Assembly: GCA_045600205.1 (NCBI GenBank)
Contig: JAZRXM010000033.1
Span: 1 to 64,000 of the forward strand
Direction of reading: 5' to 3'
DNA: 64,000 nucleotides
Source of the DNA: Firm-04 sp045600205
GTDB lineage: Bacteria > Bacillota > Clostridia > Oscillospirales > Ruminococcaceae
This document shows, in pieces, positions 14,875 through 23,952 of this stretch (position 1 is its first letter; the number at the start of each line of letters is the position of its first letter). A program made the translations under genes and the position numbers. Below the pieces are notes generated by a model. It made no database searches, was not told the origin of the DNA, and saw only the letters and a list, made by a program, of their open reading frames with translations.

Positions 14875-15810
14875 TTATCCCAGTTGTGTAAACACCAGAG
14901 CAGACTGACGATACATTGTATCGGATTCTTTCATCAGCAGAACGGTATCAGCAATGGTGAGCAAGCCGTCATGATTGGCATCAACGGCACGAGTCGGAAC
15001 ACTACGGTTTGCACCATCAAAAACCGTGGTCGTTGTTGTAGTGGTTGTTTCGTCACCATCCACACCATTCTCCGCGAATTTGGTGGTGCCCATTGAATTT
15101 CCGCCGCTCGGGCCCTGACCGGAACTGCCGCCGCCATCTTTTGGATCACCACCCGTGGGGGGATCATCTCCGCCGCCTCCGCCAATATGTTCATGTGTTT
15201 GTGCGTGGTTGACCGTAGTTACCACGCTCGATCCCTGCGTGGAAGGCGGAATATACTGCGTGGTGACGATGACAGCCCTTGTAGTCACTACTCCAACCGT
15301 TGTAAGCACTGTAGCCTGCGTAACGGGCGATACCGTAGTCTGCGGCGGCTGCGTTACAACAGGAATGGTCTGCGTGACAACAGGAACGGTTTGTGTCACT
15401 GCCGTACCTGTCTGTGTTGCCTGCGAAACAGGCATGGTATTGGTCACAATCTGCGGATTCGTTTCGGCAGGCTTTGTCTGCGGAGCGGTCGTGACAGGGT
15501 TTGATGCAGGTTGGGTAGTGGTAGTGATGCCATGATTCGGATCAATCGGGAGCTGCGGCGTTTTTTGCCGCCAAATGGCAACAGAAGAAATGACAACTGC
15601 CAGACAGGCAACTGCTGCCATCGCAATCGGGAATGGACGCTGCCAGACAGGTCTTTTCTGAGGTTTGATTTTCGCAAGCACCGCATCCTGAATTCTGCCG
15701 ATCGCGGCGTCATCTTCATCCGGCGTCAGACCCAGATCGAGTTCTTCCATCAACGCGGCAGTTTCCTCAGGTGTCAGATCCTGAAACATTTCTTCAATCT
15801 TGATTGCCAT
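14875..15810 (-). CDS. Transmembrane anti-sigma factor with Thr-rich stalk and dockerin-like C-terminal loop
   Basis: This 311-residue protein starts at the ATG whose complement is 15808-15810, 8 nt after GGAGG; the ATG 6 nt upstream is too close to that site. Residues 1-58 are a small acidic cytosolic domain, 61-80 the membrane helix, and 85-215 a Thr/Val/Gln-rich stalk (VTQTVPVVTQTIPVVTQPP). A Gly/Asp-rich piece follows, then residues 276-295 DANHDGLLTIADTVLLMKE, one Ca2+ loop-helix of dockerin type. It overlaps the sigma gene by 17 nt. The arrangement implies an anti-sigma that senses something outside the cell; in Clostridium thermocellum, RsgI anti-sigmas sense polysaccharide in a comparable layout. 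Confidence 0.8.
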   Translation of the reverse strand: MAIKIEEMFQDLTPEETAALMEELDLGLTPDEDDAAIGRIQDAVLAKIKPQKRPVWQRPFPIAMAAVACLAVVISSVAIWRQKTPQLPIDPNHGITTTTQPASNPVTTAPQTKPAETNPQIVTNTMPVSQATQTGTAVTQTVPVVTQTIPVVTQPPQTTVSPVTQATVLTTVGVVTTRAVIVTTQYIPPSTQGSSVVTTVNHAQTHEHIGGGGGDDPPTGGDPKDGGGSSGQGPSGGNSMGTTKFAENGVDGDETTTTTTTTVFDGANRSVPTRAVDANHDGLLTIADTVLLMKESDTMYRQSALVFTQLG

Positions 15811-16357
15811 CTGCATCACCTCCCAACAATTTCTTGAGTTTATCCTTCGCACGGGAAATGCGCATTTCAACGGTACCCGTGCGCATTGAAAGGCGTTCAG
15901 CGATTGTGAGCGCGGTTTCTCCGAAGTAGTACTTCCAGATGATAATGCTGCTGTCGGGCTCTCCAAGAGAACGAATCGCTGCAATCAATTTGGATTTGTC
16001 TTCTGCTTGAATGACCTGTTCTTCGGGATTCGGCGCGGAATCTGCAATCACAGCATCTTCATTCAGTTCCTCAGTTTCAGGAGTATTTTTTTTGCCGCGG
16101 TAGTAATCAATGCACATACGCACTGCCATGGTAATCAGCAGACTGCGAATGGTTCCGCGTGCAAGGTCGATCTGCTCACGTTTCTGATAGAATGAGAACA
16201 GAATATCACTGACCAGCTCCTCATGCTCCTGCGGGGATTGTCCGCTGAGTCTGCGGCGCACAATGGATAGTACCAACCCTGTGTACTCATTCATCAATGA
16301 CTGGCAGCCTTCCTGCGGATTCTTGAGCAATTGCGTCAAAAGTACTGCATCATCCAA
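15794..16357 (-). CDS. ECF-type sigma-70 family RNA polymerase sigma factor
   Basis: The 187-residue protein starts at a TTG (complement of 16355-16357) after GGGGTGAGG; no in-frame ATG exists nearby. Region 2 is at residues 20-95 (MNEYTGLVLSIVRRRL, ELVSDILFSFYQKREQIDLARGTIRSLLITMAVRMCIDYYRGKK). Region 4 is at 120-180 (IAAIRSLGEPDSSIIIWKYYFGETALTIAERLSMRTGTVEMRISRAKDKLKKLL), a typical helix-turn-helix for the -35 element. The linker is acidic. It is cotranscribed with its anti-sigma and probably regulates itself. Confidence 0.92.
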   Translation of the reverse strand: MDDAVLLTQLLKNPQEGCQSLMNEYTGLVLSIVRRRLSGQSPQEHEELVSDILFSFYQKREQIDLARGTIRSLLITMAVRMCIDYYRGKKNTPETEELNEDAVIADSAPNPEEQVIQAEDKSKLIAAIRSLGEPDSSIIIWKYYFGETALTIAERLSMRTGTVEMRISRAKDKLKKLLGGDADGNQD

Positions 16358-16397
16358 GGAACCTCACCCCTTTTCTGCGGGGGAATACTTTGCCTTT

Positions 16398-16417
16398 CAC
16401 TTCTGTATACGGAAGTG
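16398..16417. repeat. Near-perfect inverted repeat upstream of the ECF sigma gene
   Basis: CACTTCTGTATACGGAAGTG is its own reverse complement apart from one base pair. It sits about 40 bp upstream of the sigma start, a plausible operator, or a hairpin in the leader. Nothing else is seen in this 92-bp gap beyond an AT-rich stretch near 16437-16455. Confidence 0.45.
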
Positions 16418-16449
16418 GGCAGCAAAACCCCACACTATCTAATAAATAT

Positions 16450-17688
16450 TTATCTTTGAACAATTGATCGGGCAAGTGAAAAATCAGAAGCAGCGTGTCT
16501 GCCTGCACAGGCGCCCGATGCCCATGCCCAATCCAGATTATATCCGCCGCAATCTCCGTCAATGTCAAGGAGTTCGCCGCAAAAGTAAAGACCTGCGTGC
16601 TTTTTGGACATCAACGCTTGTGTGACGCACTGTCCTGAAATGCCGCCTGCGGTCACCTGAGCCTGCGCAAACGTTGCCGTCCCCGTCACAGGGAACCGCC
16701 AATCCGATAATATCCGCATCAGCTTGGATTTTGCTTCAGGGATATTCAAAATCTCACGGGCAGAGCCGCTTGTTTTGCCCAATGCCTGTTTCACAAGGAC
16801 CTCCGCCACACGCTTTGGCAGCAGACCCGTCAGCAAATCAGCGCAGGAAACATCTCCGCGGGTTTGCAGCAGGGTATCCATCAGCTGCTCCTGCTGTCCG
16901 GAAAGCTCCTCGGGCAGCAGACAAAGCGAAATATTCATACGGTTGCCGTATACGGCGGCAAGGCGCGACAGATTAAACAGGCAGATTCCTGAAAGCGCGG
17001 TTTCGGTAAACTGCACCTCGCCGACTTCTGTTTTGCGCGCATTTCCGTCAATGAGAGCGGTTGCTGCGGCACGCACCCGAATTCCTTTCAGCGGTCTGAG
17101 CATTTGTGCATCGCTCGGAATCGGGCAGAGTGCGGGCATCGGCTGCAAAATGGTATATCCCATGCGTTTCAACAGCGGCAGCAGATTGCCGTCTGTACCA
17201 CAGGCAGGGGCAGCACTGCCGCCCGTTGCCAGCACAACAGCATCCGCATGATATTTCGCATTTTTCGTTGTGATTTGCCATCTGCCATCCATCTGCTGCA
17301 AGTCGGTGACCTGCTCCTCGGTACGGATGCTGACCGAAAGGCGGTCACATTCCATACGCAGCGCATCCAGCACGGAGGCAGCTGCATTGCTGCAAGGATA
17401 CATTCTTCCCTCGCTGTCCGTGCGAGTGAAAAGCCCTAACTGATGAAAAAATTCCTCGGTATCAAACTGCTGCAAAATATGCTTCGCCTGCGGCAGCGTC
17501 CCGTGATAATGCGAATCATCCTGCCGACGATTGCCCAGATTACATCTGCCATTGCCTGTCAGGAGAATTTTCTTTCCCACGCGCGGCAGCCGCTCCAGTA
17601 TGGTGACCTTGGCACCTGCGCGTGCGGCTGCAACAGCGGCTGCAAGTCCGGATGCACCGCCGCCAACAATCATAACCTGCTTGTTCAT
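16450..17688 (-). CDS. NAD(P)/FAD-dependent oxidoreductase, BaiN/HI0933 family
   Basis: The 412-residue flavoprotein has an N-terminal dinucleotide-binding motif VMIVGGGASGLAAAVAAARAGAKVTILE and the family signature RVGKKILLTGNGRCNLGN. An ATGG motif (VVLATGGSAAPACGTDG) and the C-terminal FAD contact (LYFCGELLDIDGDCGGYNLDWAWASG) follow. The family (HI0933, BaiN, YhiN) is widespread and its usual substrate is unknown; BaiN reduces bile-acid intermediates in Clostridium scindens, but that role must not be transferred by homology. It overlaps the upstream membrane-protein gene by 4 nt, so both are in one operon. Confidence 0.92.
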   Translation of the reverse strand: MNKQVMIVGGGASGLAAAVAAARAGAKVTILERLPRVGKKILLTGNGRCNLGNRRQDDSHYHGTLPQAKHILQQFDTEEFFHQLGLFTRTDSEGRMYPCSNAAASVLDALRMECDRLSVSIRTEEQVTDLQQMDGRWQITTKNAKYHADAVVLATGGSAAPACGTDGNLLPLLKRMGYTILQPMPALCPIPSDAQMLRPLKGIRVRAAATALIDGNARKTEVGEVQFTETALSGICLFNLSRLAAVYGNRMNISLCLLPEELSGQQEQLMDTLLQTRGDVSCADLLTGLLPKRVAEVLVKQALGKTSGSAREILNIPEAKSKLMRILSDWRFPVTGTATFAQAQVTAGGISGQCVTQALMSKKHAGLYFCGELLDIDGDCGGYNLDWAWASGACAGRHAASDFSLARSIVQR

Positions 17689-18800
17689 TCGTTCATTTTA
17701 CGGAAGCTGAATTTGCCGTTATCTGCGCCCAACATTCCGGGGATCGTCAAAGCTGCACCGATCAGAATGGAGCAAACGCCCCAGAGAATTTCCTTGATAA
17801 GCTCGCCGCGTGCTTTTTTACCGTCCTCACCCGAAACCAGTGACTTGAAATCGCTCAGGCATTCCTGTACGGTGGAATGCGTGCGAACTTCATCATAGAA
17901 TTCAACGCTTTCCTTGATTTCCGTATAAGTGACCTCACCGTCAAAATACGTATTAAATTCCTCCGGCGTCATTTCATTCAGCATCTGACGGACCTCCTCA
18001 TATTCGGAGGCAAGCGGTGCCATTTCCGTCATTTCGTCGGAATAAGCCTTGGCATAATCGTTTGCAATACAGAAAACAGGCGTAGCAACCGCCACAACAA
18101 GGCAGACCGCCATCGAAAACAACGCACCGCCCAATGACAGTTTCCCGCTGAATTTTTTGATGCACAACAGCGACACCAGTACGCCGACATAGCCCGTGAT
18201 ATACGCGATATAGCCAAGCTGATACAGTCCGTAGGTCATGGCAAACAATACGAGCGCACCGATCAGTGTGCCGAGCAGAATGCCCAGAGGATTTGCTTTT
18301 TTGGAGGACATCACAGCCTCATTGGCGGATGCGGTCAGCTGCAATTTTTCAGAGCACTCAGGGCAAAGACAGATGCCTGCACCGTTAAAAGAATACATTT
18401 CATAGCCGTACTCCGCACCGCAGGAGCCACAGCACGGAATCAGACGATGCTGTGCTGCACTCTCCGCAAGCTGCGCAAACAAAAATACGGCATCTGAGGT
18501 CTGGTCACCTTTTGAAAAAGCGATTCTTGCCTGCAAGTGTTTTCCTGTAAAGCTGATTTGCGAAATGCCTGTGTGCTCCATTTGCCACTGCCCGTACCAC
18601 TGTGCAAGATCAATGTCGTAATTTTCGACCGGCTTGGCATACAGATCAAATACCAGATAATTCTTTTGATAATCATGTTTGACGCAGACAGGATACCCTG
18701 CGTATGTGCCCTGATGCAGCCCTTCTATGCTGTCAAAGGTCAGCCCGGTCTGTTCTGCAAATTTTTTGTCGTTAAATACGTTTGATATTTTCATTCCCAC
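17685..18800 (-). CDS. Membrane protein with zinc-ribbon, function unknown
   Basis: The 371-residue protein probably starts at GTG (complement of 18798-18800), 8 nt after AGAGG; an ATG two codons later is an alternative. Residues 1-120 form a soluble cytosolic domain (beta-rich), 122-150 a zinc ribbon (CCGSCGAEYGYEMYSFNGAGICLCPEC), and 170-245 three or four membrane helices. An extracytoplasmic acidic loop (MLNEMTPEEFNTYFDGEVTYTEIKESVEFYDEV) follows, then a last helix near 340. No family is recognised. It has its own promoter and overlaps the flavoprotein gene. Confidence 0.75.
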   Translation of the reverse strand: MGMKISNVFNDKKFAEQTGLTFDSIEGLHQGTYAGYPVCVKHDYQKNYLVFDLYAKPVENYDIDLAQWYGQWQMEHTGISQISFTGKHLQARIAFSKGDQTSDAVFLFAQLAESAAQHRLIPCCGSCGAEYGYEMYSFNGAGICLCPECSEKLQLTASANEAVMSSKKANPLGILLGTLIGALVLFAMTYGLYQLGYIAYITGYVGVLVSLLCIKKFSGKLSLGGALFSMAVCLVVAVATPVFCIANDYAKAYSDEMTEMAPLASEYEEVRQMLNEMTPEEFNTYFDGEVTYTEIKESVEFYDEVRTHSTVQECLSDFKSLVSGEDGKKARGELIKEILWGVCSILIGAALTIPGMLGADNGKFSFRKMNE

Positions 18801-18838
18801 TATGAATTCCTCTCTATTTTGTAGAATTGGGTGATTTC

Positions 18839-18867
18839 ATTATACACGATTTCTGGCAAAAAAGCAA
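18839..18867 (-). promoter_or_regulatory. Sigma-A promoter for the 17685-18800 gene
   Basis: On the minus strand, TTGCTT (plus 18862-18867) and TATAAT (plus 18839-18844) have a 17-bp spacer. Confidence 0.75.
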
Positions 18868-18887
18868 GCATCTTTTTTCAATATTTG

Positions 18888-18922
18888 ACAAAAATCCCTC
18901 TGCCGCAAAAGACAGAGGGATC
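18888..18922 (-). terminator. Terminator of the 11-kb sugar ABC operon
   Basis: On the minus strand ATCCCTCTG (plus 18913-18921) pairs with CAGAGGGAT (plus 18894-18902), followed by a T-rich run (plus 18890-18894 region). It lies 8 bp after the last stop codon. Confidence 0.8.
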
Positions 18923-18929
18923 GGATTAT

Positions 18930-20012
18930 TTAGCCGACAATACCCGAGCGTTCAATGCCCTCCGTGAACTGCTTTTGCAGGAAGGCGTAAAGAATCAGCA
19001 TCGGGGTGATGGAAATGAGGCAGCCCGCCTCCAACCAGACAATTTTCTCACGGACACTGACATTGGCGTTGGCATTGTGGAACACCGCAAGATTGATGGT
19101 ATTGCTAAGATTTTGCAGTACCAGAGCAATGGTTTTGGTGTTCTGGAAAAAGGCGGATGCCACGTAGTAATCATTCCAGTACCACACAATGGAAAACAGG
19201 AAAACCGTCAGGAACGAGGAACCTGCATTCGGTACCATGACCTTGAAAAAGGTCGCAAGCGGACCGCAGCCATCCAGATAAGCAGCATCTTCCAATTCCT
19301 TGGGGAGCCCGCGGAAAAACTGACGAAAAATGAAAATCATCAGTCCCGCACGAATGCCATTGGCGGTCATTGCAGGCAGATACATGACAGCGTAGGTGTC
19401 AATCAGATTGACACTGCCGAACAGAAAATTACGGAATGTCATGTAAAGCGGAATGGAAATGACCTGTTTCGGTACCAGAATCATCAGAATGACAATGCCG
19501 AACATCAGGCTTTTTCCCTTAAATCGAAACCGCGCAAAACCGTAGCCCGTAATGGCACAGGTGACCACCTGACACAGCGAACAGCCAATATTGATGATCA
19601 GCGTGTTGACCAGCGGATTGGCATGGTTGGCTGGCGGACGAAGAATCTCCATGGCATCAATGGTCTGCTGCATGACTTTGAGAGTCCAATGCCGCGGAAT
19701 CCAGATGATCGTAGGGTCGTTCATGTCGGCACTGCTGCGGAAACCGTAGCTGACCATGAACAGCAGCGGAGTGAGAATCACGAAGCCCAATCCAAACAGA
19801 ATCAGAAAGCGGAAAATCGGCCAGCATTTCTCAATCATCCGCTTGCGCCGCAGATATCGTAATTCCGCCTGATTCATGTGCTGCATCCGGATCTTCATGG
19901 CATCCTTGGCAGTCATGCCGCTGCCGATCTCATGTTCCTCGCGGACATCAGGGATGGCACAGGCGGGTACTGCCTGCTCCTCCACAGGGGTAATGTTATC
20001 AGTTTGTTCCAA
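18930..20012 (-). CDS. Carbohydrate ABC transporter permease (MalG-type), second pair
   Basis: The 360-residue protein starts at TTG (complement of 20010-20012), 6 nt after AAGGGGGTG. An unusually long cytosolic N-terminus (about 80 residues, EEHEIGSGMTAKDAMKIRMQHMNQAELRYLRRKRM) precedes six membrane helices. The ATPase-contact loop LEDAAYLDGCGPLATFFKVMVP matches the EAA motif. The C-terminus EKQFTEGIERSGIVG is typical of the MalG/LacG/UgpE group. It is the last gene of the locus and pairs with the MalF-type permease at 20026-20946. No ATPase is encoded nearby, so a shared MsmX-like ATPase elsewhere would be needed. Confidence 0.92.
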   Translation of the reverse strand: MEQTDNITPVEEQAVPACAIPDVREEHEIGSGMTAKDAMKIRMQHMNQAELRYLRRKRMIEKCWPIFRFLILFGLGFVILTPLLFMVSYGFRSSADMNDPTIIWIPRHWTLKVMQQTIDAMEILRPPANHANPLVNTLIINIGCSLCQVVTCAITGYGFARFRFKGKSLMFGIVILMILVPKQVISIPLYMTFRNFLFGSVNLIDTYAVMYLPAMTANGIRAGLMIFIFRQFFRGLPKELEDAAYLDGCGPLATFFKVMVPNAGSSFLTVFLFSIVWYWNDYYVASAFFQNTKTIALVLQNLSNTINLAVFHNANANVSVREKIVWLEAGCLISITPMLILYAFLQKQFTEGIERSGIVG

Positions 20013-20025
20013 TCAGCACACCCCC

Positions 20026-20946
20026 TTAATCTACTTCGTAGAAGACGAAGCGGTTCATCAGGACGGTGACCAGACCAACCAGCAGCATCACAATACCGAA
20101 ATAGCTCCACACCATCGCAGATGCGTGCGCGTAATCCCATTCCAGTTGAAGATCCAGTACCCGCGCCATGACTGCGTTGTCGGTCGCTGTGAAGGAATCA
20201 ATCACCGTGTAGATGAAATTCGCAAGCACCATCGGGCTGACATATGGCAGCGTAATTTTCCAGAAATACTCCCATGCAGTCGCGCCCTCCATGGAGGCAG
20301 CCTCCTTTGCAGATGTCGGGATATTCTGCAAGGCAGCCAGAAAAATCAGAATCTGGATGCCGCTGCTCCATACCAGACCGAAAATGTTGGTGATGACCGT
20401 ATTGATGACATCCGAAAGCCACGACGAAATATTCATAACACCGAGATATTCGAGCAGTTCATCAACGATATTGGTTTCAAACAGTGTCGAAAACTGTGCG
20501 CCGCTATCGGCACCCGTCGTGGCAATGTTGCCGCTGATAATGTTGTAAACAGGACCTGTTGCGATAATCACGGGCAGAAAGAAAATCGCGCGTGCAAAGC
20601 CTCTGCCCTTGAATTTCTGATTGAGAATGACTGCGATAAACAGCGAGAAAATCAAAATCAGCGGTGTTTTGATGGCGGTGTCTTTCAAAACGGTGAGCAG
20701 ATCCTGCTTGAATTTCGGGTCCTGCGCAAAGGCGAAGCGGAAATTTTGCAGAAAACCCGCATCTTTCACACTGAGCCACGCATGGACCATACCGCCCTGT
20801 GCAGGTTTGAGCTTATCGTTATCCATGAAGCAATAGCAGAAGGACTGCACCAGCGGAATCAGAAACCACAGCACCGTACCAATCAGCCAAATGGAGATAA
20901 AACCGTATCCGTAGAGAGATTTTCTTCGCTGATATGATATTTTCAT
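20026..20946 (-). CDS. Carbohydrate ABC transporter permease (MalF-type), second pair
   Basis: The 306-residue inner-membrane permease starts with MKISYQRRKSLYGYGFISIWLIG and has six hydrophobic helices. Its EAA loop AKEAASMEGATAWEYFWKITLP contacts an ABC ATPase. A long extracytoplasmic loop after helix 1 (LKPAQGGMVHAWLSVKDAGFLQNFRFAF) is usual for multiple-sugar permeases. The start overlaps the stop of the DUF5696 gene by 4 nt, so translation is coupled to that gene. It forms a heterodimer with the product of 18930-20012 by analogy with MalFG. Confidence 0.92.
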   Translation of the reverse strand: MKISYQRRKSLYGYGFISIWLIGTVLWFLIPLVQSFCYCFMDNDKLKPAQGGMVHAWLSVKDAGFLQNFRFAFAQDPKFKQDLLTVLKDTAIKTPLILIFSLFIAVILNQKFKGRGFARAIFFLPVIIATGPVYNIISGNIATTGADSGAQFSTLFETNIVDELLEYLGVMNISSWLSDVINTVITNIFGLVWSSGIQILIFLAALQNIPTSAKEAASMEGATAWEYFWKITLPYVSPMVLANFIYTVIDSFTATDNAVMARVLDLQLEWDYAHASAMVWSYFGIVMLLVGLVTVLMNRFVFYEVD

Positions 20947-23297
20947 TCGGATGCCGCATCTCCTTCCTCTATATAGTCTTTCAGACTGCGCGTGACACCG
21001 TTCAGTGCGACGCAGGCATTTTGCAGGTCAACGATGGTTTCCGTGCCGTTTTCGTAAGTGGTGGTGATGATGTCGCCATCCCGCCGGTACGTAATAATCG
21101 GGCTGTCGCTTGCAGCCTCCGTAATATCTTTCAGGAAACGGTAGTACTGCGCCGCGGGTTTGGTCCAGTAATCCGCCAGACCATAGTAAAATACGTCAAA
21201 ATCAGTGTCACGGAATTCACTCGGCTCAGTATGCAGCAAATCAAAACTGAGATTGCTGCCGGTTGCCGCTGCCAGAAGTACCAGTTCCTCTGCATCTGCA
21301 CTGCCGTTGACCGCTTTGGTCGCGTAAGGCTTAATGCCGTGCATCACGAGCTGATAAAGCGGGATTTCCTCGTCAAAAATCGTGAAGCCACTGGAAGAAA
21401 GCGGCAAATCGGTCATCAGGTCGGTATAGGGCAGGACATAGGCGTTAGGGTCCTGTGAAAGCACACTGCCCAGTTCCGATTGCAGCATTTTCACGCTGTC
21501 CGCCACGTATTTCTTAGCGGTTTCCCGCGATGCCGCGGATTTTTTACTGTAATCACCATAGAGCATGGAAGATAATTCCCCGATGCTGACAGACGAAATC
21601 CCGGCAGATTTGTAATTTTTCGCAAGCTTTTCATAGAGTGTCGGGAATGCGGTCGGCGTCAGCAAGGAAAGGGTGTCCTTTTTGCCGTAGGGAACGCCAA
21701 ATGCCTGCTCGTAGTCCACAATCCGCGCAAATGCGCCCGAAACACGCACAGCGGTATCGGTCAGTGCAAAATAGCCGCCGCCTGAGGCATATGCGGTGTT
21801 GTTGACCACAGGATACCATGCAATGTGTTCGGCGTCCAGATAAGCGGTCAGCTTGCGGAAATCAGACTTGCCCCCCAGAACACCCGCAGGTTTCGCTTTG
21901 TAATCCACCTTACCGCTGATGCCTGCGTTTGTCCAGTTGTGCAGCGTTGCCACGAGGTTTTCTGCACCCGCATTTTTCAGGTTTTGCAGGATCTCCTGCG
22001 CTTCCTCAAAGCTAGTCATACCGGTCTTCATGAAAATCGGGAAACCAAGGATGTTTTTCTGCTTTTCACAGCCGCAGTAGAGATTTGCAATCAGCTGCGA
22101 AGAATTTGCGCCAACAGTTTTCTGTACCCCGCATTCCTCCGTCAGATATTGACGGTAGCGGGCTGCCAGATCCACGTAGTCCAGCAATTTGCTGCCGTCT
22201 GCGTTGCATTCGTCCTCTGCGCACAGCGGATAGTATCGCACGCTGATGTTCAGCGGCTGCATATTTTTCTCATAGACCGCAAACGGATTCTGCGTATCAC
22301 TGCCAAGATAGAATGCGTCCTCACTGCGCAGAATGAACTGGAAGTAGCAGCGATTGTATTCGGTGTTGGATTGTCCCTTGCCGCTCACATCCGCGCAGAG
22401 TTTGCAGTTTCCGTCGCCGCTTTCCGCGACTGCCAGCATCGCGTTTTCGCCCTTGCAGATGCCGTACATCGGGAGTGAAACGCCCTCCACGGTCGCGCCC
22501 TTGACCTTCGGTACTGCGGTCGTATCCGCGCCGTAGATCAGTTGGCTGTATGTTTTGGCGGTGTACTTTTTGTTGTTGAAATGAATGACCGCGCCTGCGC
22601 CATCCGGAATGACAAAACTGCCTGTTTCGGTGGAATCCGCTGCACCAAAGGCATTCAGCACCTCAAGGGACTGCGTAATGATGTATTTCGCGTCATCATC
22701 CTCGGGAATGCCATACTTTTCGGTGATTTCGGAACTGTCGATCTGCACGTTGAGATAATCCTCGCAGAGCGTATACGTGACGGGAATTTTGATCCCCGCC
22801 TTGTTGAAATGATAAGTGACTGTGACGCCGTCCTTGGTATCTTTCATCACGATTTTGCACTTGGAGAAATCTCCGGAACGGTAATTGGTTGTGGAACGTG
22901 CATTCGGTTCTGCCGCAATCAGTACCAGTGCGGATTGCAGTTCCTTACAGAGAACAGGCGTTGCGATTTGGTCGCCGCCCGCATTGATCGGCGAGGACCA
23001 CCAGATATAGCCGTTTTTCTTGTTTTCCAGTGCAAAAACGTCCTCGGAATGCTCATCATCGGCAAGGGCATCCGTATTCCATACCCAGAGTGCAAGATTT
23101 TCGTTTTCTGCGGCAATGCGCATCTTTCGGAACACATCGGACTCCGTGCGCGGTTTCCATGCTTCCCCAGTGGTATCCGCATCGGAAACTGACGATTCTT
23201 CTGTGTTTTCCTCTGCAAAGGTTTTGCCGCCGTATGCCGCAGACTGCAACAGCAGCAAAAAAGCGGTCAGACAGGCTGCAAGTTGTTTTTTCTTCAT
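20943..23297 (-). CDS. DUF5696-family secreted protein
   Basis: The 784-residue protein starts at ATG (complement of 23295-23297), 5 nt after GAGGTGG; an upstream GTG lacks such a site. A signal peptide (KKKQLAACLTAFLLLLQSAAYG) is followed by a beta-rich N-terminal half (residues 60-400) and an apparent alpha/beta barrel (about 400-740, FEEAQEILQNLKNAGAENLVATLHNW, HIAWYPVVNNTAYASGGGYFAL). This resembles DUF5696, whose barrel is reminiscent of glycoside hydrolases. No activity is established for the family as far as I know. It is embedded between Yip1 and permease genes, which suggests a surface role in handling the transported ligand. Confidence 0.78.
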   Translation of the reverse strand: MKKKQLAACLTAFLLLLQSAAYGGKTFAEENTEESSVSDADTTGEAWKPRTESDVFRKMRIAAENENLALWVWNTDALADDEHSEDVFALENKKNGYIWWSSPINAGGDQIATPVLCKELQSALVLIAAEPNARSTTNYRSGDFSKCKIVMKDTKDGVTVTYHFNKAGIKIPVTYTLCEDYLNVQIDSSEITEKYGIPEDDDAKYIITQSLEVLNAFGAADSTETGSFVIPDGAGAVIHFNNKKYTAKTYSQLIYGADTTAVPKVKGATVEGVSLPMYGICKGENAMLAVAESGDGNCKLCADVSGKGQSNTEYNRCYFQFILRSEDAFYLGSDTQNPFAVYEKNMQPLNISVRYYPLCAEDECNADGSKLLDYVDLAARYRQYLTEECGVQKTVGANSSQLIANLYCGCEKQKNILGFPIFMKTGMTSFEEAQEILQNLKNAGAENLVATLHNWTNAGISGKVDYKAKPAGVLGGKSDFRKLTAYLDAEHIAWYPVVNNTAYASGGGYFALTDTAVRVSGAFARIVDYEQAFGVPYGKKDTLSLLTPTAFPTLYEKLAKNYKSAGISSVSIGELSSMLYGDYSKKSAASRETAKKYVADSVKMLQSELGSVLSQDPNAYVLPYTDLMTDLPLSSSGFTIFDEEIPLYQLVMHGIKPYATKAVNGSADAEELVLLAAATGSNLSFDLLHTEPSEFRDTDFDVFYYGLADYWTKPAAQYYRFLKDITEAASDSPIITYRRDGDIITTTYENGTETIVDLQNACVALNGVTRSLKDYIEEGDAASE

Positions 23298-23307
23298 ATC
23301 CGCCACC

Positions 23308-23937
23308 TCACACACGAATCCGATACAGAATTTCTGTAAAGACGGAATAGAAAAAGACGTAAACTTTCTGGAACAGACTCAAAAACAGCACCGCAAGGAA
23401 CAAAATCACAAGCATGGCGCAAAGCGTCAGGAGAATGGCGATGACCGTTTTTGTGAAGCTGTACTGATGCACGGCTTTGACCGCGTTAAACAGCAGAAGC
23501 CCCGTCCAGAGCAGCCCCGTGTAGTAAACAAGATGGAAAAAGACTGCTTCATCCTGCACCAGAATATGCGAAAGGATGACGTTGACAAATGTAGATAAAA
23601 TATACGGAATCAGCGCGTAGGAGCTGTAAATTGCAATATTCCGGAGCGTACCCTCACCATCCAGCAGCGTACAGACCGCCCAGTTTCCGACGCACCATGC
23701 CGCAAAATAGACCACACTGCGCATCAGATACGGCACCACAGAAAACAACGAATCGGGCAGCGGACGCAGTTGAAATCCTACCCAGCGATCCCATGCGATC
23801 AGTGCCACAAACAGCGCAAATACGATGATAGCAGTATATTTCAGTGTACCGCCTTTTTTCCAGCGGAGGTCCTCAAAGCCCTCAAACGGATGCCGCAAAA
23901 CGTGTTTGACCCACTGCGGCTGTGTCAGATCCAGCAA
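23308..23937 (-). CDS. Yip1-domain membrane protein
   Basis: The 209-residue protein starts at TTG (complement of 23935-23937), 8 nt after AAAGGAGGT. After an N-terminal amphipathic segment (VKHVLRHPFEGFEDLRWKKGG, a hallmark of bacterial Yip1 proteins) come five membrane helices, with the conserved WCVGNWAVCTLLDGEGTLRNIAIYSSYALIPYI block around helix 3. Bacterial Yip1 proteins recur in carbohydrate ABC loci with unknown function. It lies between the NHL/TPR gene (15 nt) and the DUF5696 gene (10 nt). A membrane scaffold for the complex is a guess. Confidence 0.85.
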   Translation of the reverse strand: MLDLTQPQWVKHVLRHPFEGFEDLRWKKGGTLKYTAIIVFALFVALIAWDRWVGFQLRPLPDSLFSVVPYLMRSVVYFAAWCVGNWAVCTLLDGEGTLRNIAIYSSYALIPYILSTFVNVILSHILVQDEAVFFHLVYYTGLLWTGLLLFNAVKAVHQYSFTKTVIAILLTLCAMLVILFLAVLFLSLFQKVYVFFYSVFTEILYRIRV

Positions 23938-23952
23938 AACGGTACACCTCCT

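Noticed and set aside
18831..19862. Plus-strand frame opposite the MalG-type permease
   Set aside because: The permease has membrane helices and an EAA loop; the plus frame is Gln/His/Arg-rich shadow sequence.
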